Shown here one piece after another: positions 59,900 through 64,000 of a stretch of 64,000 bases of DNA. The DNA is from Chloranthus sessilifolius (taxonomy: Eukaryota; Streptophyta; Magnoliopsida; Chloranthales; Chloranthaceae): positions 152,562,060-152,626,059 of the forward strand of contig CM037586.1 in assembly GCA_021018995.1 (NCBI GenBank). The letters run 5' to 3'. A program made the position numbers and the translations under genes. The notes beneath the pieces are model-generated. The model was not told where the DNA came from. It worked only from the letters and a program-made list of their open reading frames with translations, and did not search any database. Position 1 is the stretch's first letter; every line of letters starts with the position of its first letter.

Positions 59900-60225
59900 A
59901 CTTGAAATTGTCCCTTTGCAAAAGGTTTTTGAGATATAGGCATTGTATCAAAACTCGGCCGATACCAATACGTATTGGTTTCGTCGAAAGTCGATACCCA
60001 TACCACCCCGATATAGGTATCGGAGTGGTATCAGACTGATACTGGTCAGCATCGGCCGATACTGACCGAGACAACAATTTTATTTTTTTGTACTTTTTTC
60101 AATATATATATATAATGATTGATATGGTATCAGCGATACTGTATCCATATTGATAGATATGTATTGGTCCAAGATTGATCGCGACCCGATACCGTTGCCG
60201 ATATTGACACCTTGGATATAAGCAC
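59900..60225. repeat. CGGCCGATAC-rich dispersed repeat
   Basis: Dense GATACC/GGTATC and CGGCCGATAC words resemble the ends of the hAT remnant just to the left. The right end reads, on the - strand, CAAGGTGTCAATATCGGCAA. It is probably a related nonautonomous copy, but the termini are not fixed. Confidence 0.45.
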
Positions 60226-60548
60226 AAGGAACTAGGAGAAGGAAAGACCAATGAAAAGTTAAAGTAGTGAGAGGCGACATAAAGGTATGAAGTGACAGTT
60301 TTACCACCATCGAAAATGAGTGGAGATAGACCTCCTTCAATTCATGATATGTGCGGGGCTTGTAAGTTTTCCTGTTCCAATCTTCTAATTATCATGTGAA
60401 AACACTTTTATTCTAATCATCATGCCAAAACTCTTCAACTTCACCGTTTTGAAGGCAGGCATTGCATGCATGATAAAAGCTGAGGGCCATGAAGGCATGA
60501 ACAAATCTCTATGCTCCTTTTCCTTTTTAAACCTGTTTGAATTGATGT

Positions 60549-60811
60549 CTACGGTCTACCGTTGACTGATAAAAAAAATAATGTACATTACATGCTAATT
60601 CTTGTCATTCTCATTCAAATTGAAACTATGATTCCATCTACGGTCTACCATTGACTGATAAAAAAATAATGTACATTACATGCTAATTCTTGTCATTCTC
60701 ATTCAAATTGAAACTATGATTCCATCTACGGTCTACCGTTGACTGATAAAAAAATAATGTACATTACATGCTAATTCTTGTCATTCTCATTCAAATTGAA
60801 ACTATGATTCC
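60549..60811. repeat. Three tandem 88-bp units in intron 4
   Basis: Units start CTACGGTCTACC at 60549, 60638 and 60726 and are almost identical through TGAAACTATGATTCCAT. The differences are one or two bases and the length of one A-run, so the expansion is recent. Confidence 0.95.
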
Positions 60812-61077
60812 ATCTTGGATCCAACAGGTAAAATGTTGAGCTTGATTGCTACTTTTCAATGCTGTGGGAAGAAATTCTGAAAACAGAAGAAAAAAAAAAT
60901 TTAAATGAATGGAAGATAAGAAGTAAACCAAAAAAGGAAAATCATAGCAAAATGAAAGGTAGATTTCCACATTAGCCTCTTGACACCATACCAACTTAAT
61001 AAAACTGTTCAATGTGGTTCATCGCAATATATTATGACTCAGTCTTCTGAAAATAGGAGAAAATTACTGACTTGAAG

Positions 61078-61420
61078 CATAGTTATCAAGTCAGAATTCG
61101 GGAAAAATCGGCAAGGCAAAAAAACGAAAAAGGGGGGAAATCGGAAAATTTGGGGAAAATCGGGAAATATTTTGGAAAAAGTAATGAAAATACTTCAAAA
61201 TAAATATTTTTTGACAAAAATAAGGAAAATCTTTGAAAAAATCATAAAAAACATGTTGATGATGCAAAAATCATGATTTTTTTTTCAAAAATACTGGCTT
61301 TTGGTTATTTTGTTGTTGGTTTTGAAAGAAAATGAGTTTTAACTTGTCACCGATGTTTTACGAGAAACCATGTTTGAGATGAGCTTTTTTTCCAAAAAAA
61401 TGCTGATTTTGGTAACTATG
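61078..61420. mobile_element. Probable MITE in intron 4
   Basis: CATAGTTATCAAGTC at the left and GGTAACTATG at the right are inverted. The inside is rich in GGGAAAATCGG-like repeats. The style resembles the ATAGTGACAAATTT family, but no target duplication is clear. Confidence 0.4.
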
Positions 61421-61794
61421 AAGAACGGATTAGAAGCATCCTGGTCAGAAAGCAGTCACCTGGCATCTTATTTGATGGCTAAGGCAGTCATTTAGAATGC
61501 TGGGACCTGGGTGATAGATTTGGCTTTAGTTGCTTGCCCAGGCAACCCTTGTCTACATGGTGGTGCCTGCTTTGGCAAGAACTCCTTTGACAAACCAGTT
61601 CTATTTATGAAACAATAGATTAGGTTCTTTGAAAATATTGCTGTCCCCTTATACTATTCATGAGACCAGACATTTTGTATCATATGCCAAGTTTATTGAC
61701 TTAGAATGCAAGAACTATCTGTAAGTTATGTGGTATTGCTCACAATTAGCATGCTCGGTGATTAATTATGTGTTTTTCATTTCTTGTGCCACAG

Positions 61795-62090
61795 GTTATG
61801 GAGATATACATGCAGTCAATCCGAGGGAAATGATATTCATCATGATTTACGTTTCTTTTGATATGATTCTCGGGGCTTATCTGATTGGTAACATGACGGC
61901 ATTGATAGTCAAGGGGTCAAAGACAGAAAGATTTAGGGACAAAATGACAGATTTGATTAAATACATGAACAGAAATAAACTTGACAAAGAAACACGTGAC
62001 CAGATCAAAGGACACGTACGATTACAGTATGAGAGCAGTTACACAGAGGCTACGGTTCTCCAAGATATTCCAGTCTCCATTCGTGCTAAA
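61795..62090 (+). CDS. SKOR: K+ channel exon 5: selectivity filter, S6, C-linker start
   Basis: The acceptor is GCCACAG|G. The first two bases complete Gly282, giving the filter GYGD, then IHAVNPREMIFIMIYVSFDM and ILGAYLIGNMTALIVKGS (S6) and KTERFRDKMTDLIKYMNRNK of the C-linker. It ends SIRAK at AAA|GTGAGA in phase 0. Residues 282-380. The next family residues (IAQTLYLPY...) are not found in the 1.9 kb that follows, so intron 5 runs past the edge. Confidence 0.97.
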
Positions 62091-62597
62091 GTGAGATAAA
62101 ACAAGCTTACAATGTATCATTTTTAATTGCTGAAATTACTGCAGGAGTGCTTAGTTAACTCGTCATTATTTTAGCCATTCGGTGTTCTTTGGAACCAGTT
62201 TTTTAGTTTGTTTGTGTTGAACTTTTTATGTTTTACCATAGTTTTTTAGTTTATCACTAGATGCACATTAGTGACATTACAACTTACCATATCACTCATT
62301 GTAACCCTATTATATTGGATACTAATAATAAAGTTATAATGGTAATATAAGATGCTAAATTTATATACTAAATAAATATAAGAGGAATTCATGAATTTTA
62401 TTTTTGAAGTTTGGTTGTAAAAATCGCTCTATACCCCTATCAGATTCTGACACTTGCACCCATTGTAATCGGTGTAATGTAGTTTCTTCCCTATTATGCC
62501 CTATCATGTCAACGAAAAATGGGTTTTCGATCTATGGGCCGCATGATTTTCAGTGTCTGGTTTATGTACATTGAAGGTTTGATACTTTATTTATTTT

Positions 62598-62666
<69 letters not shown>

Positions 62667-63560
62667 TGTCTTATTTTGATGAATTACAGTCGTAGCTATA
62701 CATGGACAATTTTCTTTTTCTGCAGACACATTGTAGTTGTAGGTGTGCCAGATGGTTTTAGTTGTAAGTTTCAGCATTTGTTAGAGCAGAATGATTTGTT
62801 TTTCTATAGAAATAATAGCTTACTCTTCGCATCAGGAACCAATCTGGAACAGGAATTTTTTTCTCTTGCTTTATGAGACCCAACTTTTACACAAACAAGT
62901 AACAAGCTGTTGATTATTTTTTTCCCCAATAATCAGCAAAAATTCATTAATGAAGAATACTGCTAACAGTGACTGAGAATGACACCAACATGGTTTTTTG
63001 TATTCCAAAGTTTTATGGATCCTCATGTTATTAAAGTTGCATTATACTACCCCCAACAAGGATCAACCAGTTCTCTGGTTCAGATGCAATTTTGGTTGCC
63101 AACATAGTGTAAACCAAGGTTACTGAAATCATGTAATTTTCTTTCAGCTTTGTTTGATTGTAGTTGGATAGTTTTATTTTTTTTAATCCTTTCTATTCCA
63201 TACTTGAAGTACGGACTATAACTCCAGGAAGCGTACCCAATGCTGTTCTTCTCTTATTTGTTGAAGAAAAATTTCTGCTTGCCATTATGCATCATTATTG
63301 TGTTGAAATCTATATTTTGCTCTTGTTTCTGCTTAGTTCCCTATTAGTGGAAACTGATGTCTAACTTAGCTGATTATTCTACTCAATTTATATCTAATTG
63401 TTGACTCGAAAATTTTGGAATTGTGAACTCTTTCTTCCTCCACTTAGCCTTAAAAATCAGATAGAATAAATTAATAGAAGGAATTAGGAAAAGAGATTAT
63501 TTATAGTTTTTTTTTTTAACAAATCCTACTCTAAATAGGATTTAAAGTCCTAAGTTATGT
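62091..63560. other. Start of intron 5, nothing recognised
   Basis: Apart from the CT/TA microsatellite no feature was found. Frames at 62676-62876 and 63164-63364 show no channel domain. Confidence 0.5.
62601..62662. repeat. (CT)n(TA)n compound microsatellite
   Basis: About 14 CT units run directly into about 16 TA units. Confidence 0.95.
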
Positions 63561-63561
63561 C

Positions 63562-64000
63562 AGACACCTAGGTGACTAGAAAAATATACGTAGCCACCTA
63601 AGTGGCTAGAAAAATATACATAGCCACCTAGGTGGCTAGAAAGTAAATTTAGCCACCTAGGTGGTTAAAAAATATATTTAGTCACCTAGGTGATTAGAAA
63701 ACATACTTAGTCACCTAAGTAACTGACAAAATATACGTAGCCACCTAGGTGGCTAGAAAAATATTTATCCACCTAGGTGGCTAGGAAAATACCTATCCAC
63801 CTAGGTGGTTAGAAAATATACGTAGCCACCTAGGTGGCTAAAAAATATATTTAGTCACCTAGGCGGCTATAAAATATACTTAGCCACCTAGGTCGCTAGA
63901 AAACATACTTAGTCACATAGGTGGCTGACAAAATATATGTGGCCACCTAGGTGGCTAAAAAAATACTTATCCACCTAGGTGGCTAGGAAAATACCTATCT
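63562..64000. repeat. Palindromic 29-bp tandem array in intron 5, continues past the edge
   Basis: At least 15 units with a period of 28-30 bp, each built of an 18-bp palindrome TAGCCACCTAGGTGGCTA and an A/T-rich link such as GAAAAATATAC. The CACCTAGGTG core is the best kept. Changes in one arm are often not matched in the other (for example TCACCTAGGTGATT). The left edge is near 63562, and the right edge is outside the window. Confidence 0.95.

Larger units (their letters stand above)
34886..62090 (+). other. SKOR: SKOR/GORK-like outward-rectifying K+ channel gene, 5' five coding exons
   Basis: Plant Shaker-family channels of the SKOR/GORK group release K+ from cells when the plasma membrane depolarises, into xylem (SKOR) or from guard cells (GORK). 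Joined exons give 380 residues: N-terminal cytosolic region 1-77, S1 about 78-97, S2 about 107-129, S3 about 153-168, S4 about 176-195, S5 about 208-232, pore loop with TVGYGD at 280-285, S6 about 293-320, and C-linker to 380. The Asp-Met-Ile triplet in S6 (304-306), tied to K+-dependent gating in Arabidopsis SKOR, is present. The family is about 820 residues, so the CNBD, ankyrin and KHA parts are beyond the window. Intron sizes are 14815, 91, 5891 and 5268 bp. All junctions are GT-AG with matching phase, and no break is seen. SKOR versus GORK cannot be settled from this half. Confidence 0.93.

Noticed and set aside
62676-63364. Frames that might be the next channel exon
   Set aside because: Neither contains the expected IAQTLYLPY... 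continuation or any CNBD motif, and splice phase is not supported.
63562-64000. CRISPR-like repeat array
   Set aside because: The links between palindromes are themselves repeated, not unique spacers. The context is a plant intron with no cas genes.

Overview
The window is nuclear DNA of a flowering plant with a large, repeat-rich genome. It holds an intron-split plant potassium channel gene, plant LTR retroelement lineages (Ogre/Tat Ty3-gypsy, Ty1-copia), miniature inverted-repeat elements (MITEs) with clear target-site duplications, and AT-rich spacers. The sequence does not let me name the species.

The one host gene I can support is a SKOR/GORK-type outward-rectifying K+ channel on the + strand. 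Its TATA box lies near 34319 and its 5' UTR runs from about 34350 to 34885. Five coding exons join in frame: 34886-35100, 49916-50140, 50232-50295, 56187-56526 and 61795-62090. They encode the first 380 residues: cytosolic N-terminus, S1-S6, the GYGD pore and the start of the C-linker. Every junction is GT-AG and every phase matches. The cyclic-nucleotide-binding, ankyrin and KHA exons must lie beyond the right edge. Intron 1 is 14.8 kb, introns 3 and 4 are 5.9 and 5.3 kb, and all three are filled with mobile elements.

1-11314 (- strand): a broken Ogre/Tat Ty3-gypsy element whose 3' end runs off the left edge. It has a 2.3-kb 5' LTR, PBS, gag, protease, G-patch, RT and RNase H remnants, and probably a nested noncoding insert. 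11315-34300: nested repeats with no host gene. These include three copies of one LTR-like repeat (one inverted), one copy of a small LTR family, a solo LTR with a 5-bp target duplication, a degraded copia element between about 700-bp repeats, a 0.5-kb tandem duplication and a foldback Mutator-type MITE. 34300-62090: the K+ channel gene. Intron 1 carries an array of small noncoding LTR units and at least five MITEs. Intron 3 carries a copia element sitting inside a MITE, plus an antisense copia fragment. Intron 4 carries a hAT remnant, a SINE-like segment and an 88-bp triplicate. 62091-64000: start of intron 5, ending in an array of at least 15 palindromic 29-bp units that continues past the window.

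The strongest observations are the channel gene whose first exon is 14.8 kb from its second, the palindromic intron 5 array, the intron 1 array of LTR units with repeated primer-binding-like motifs and an inverted LTR pair, and the recurrence of short self-complementary motif arrays in unrelated noncoding repeats.
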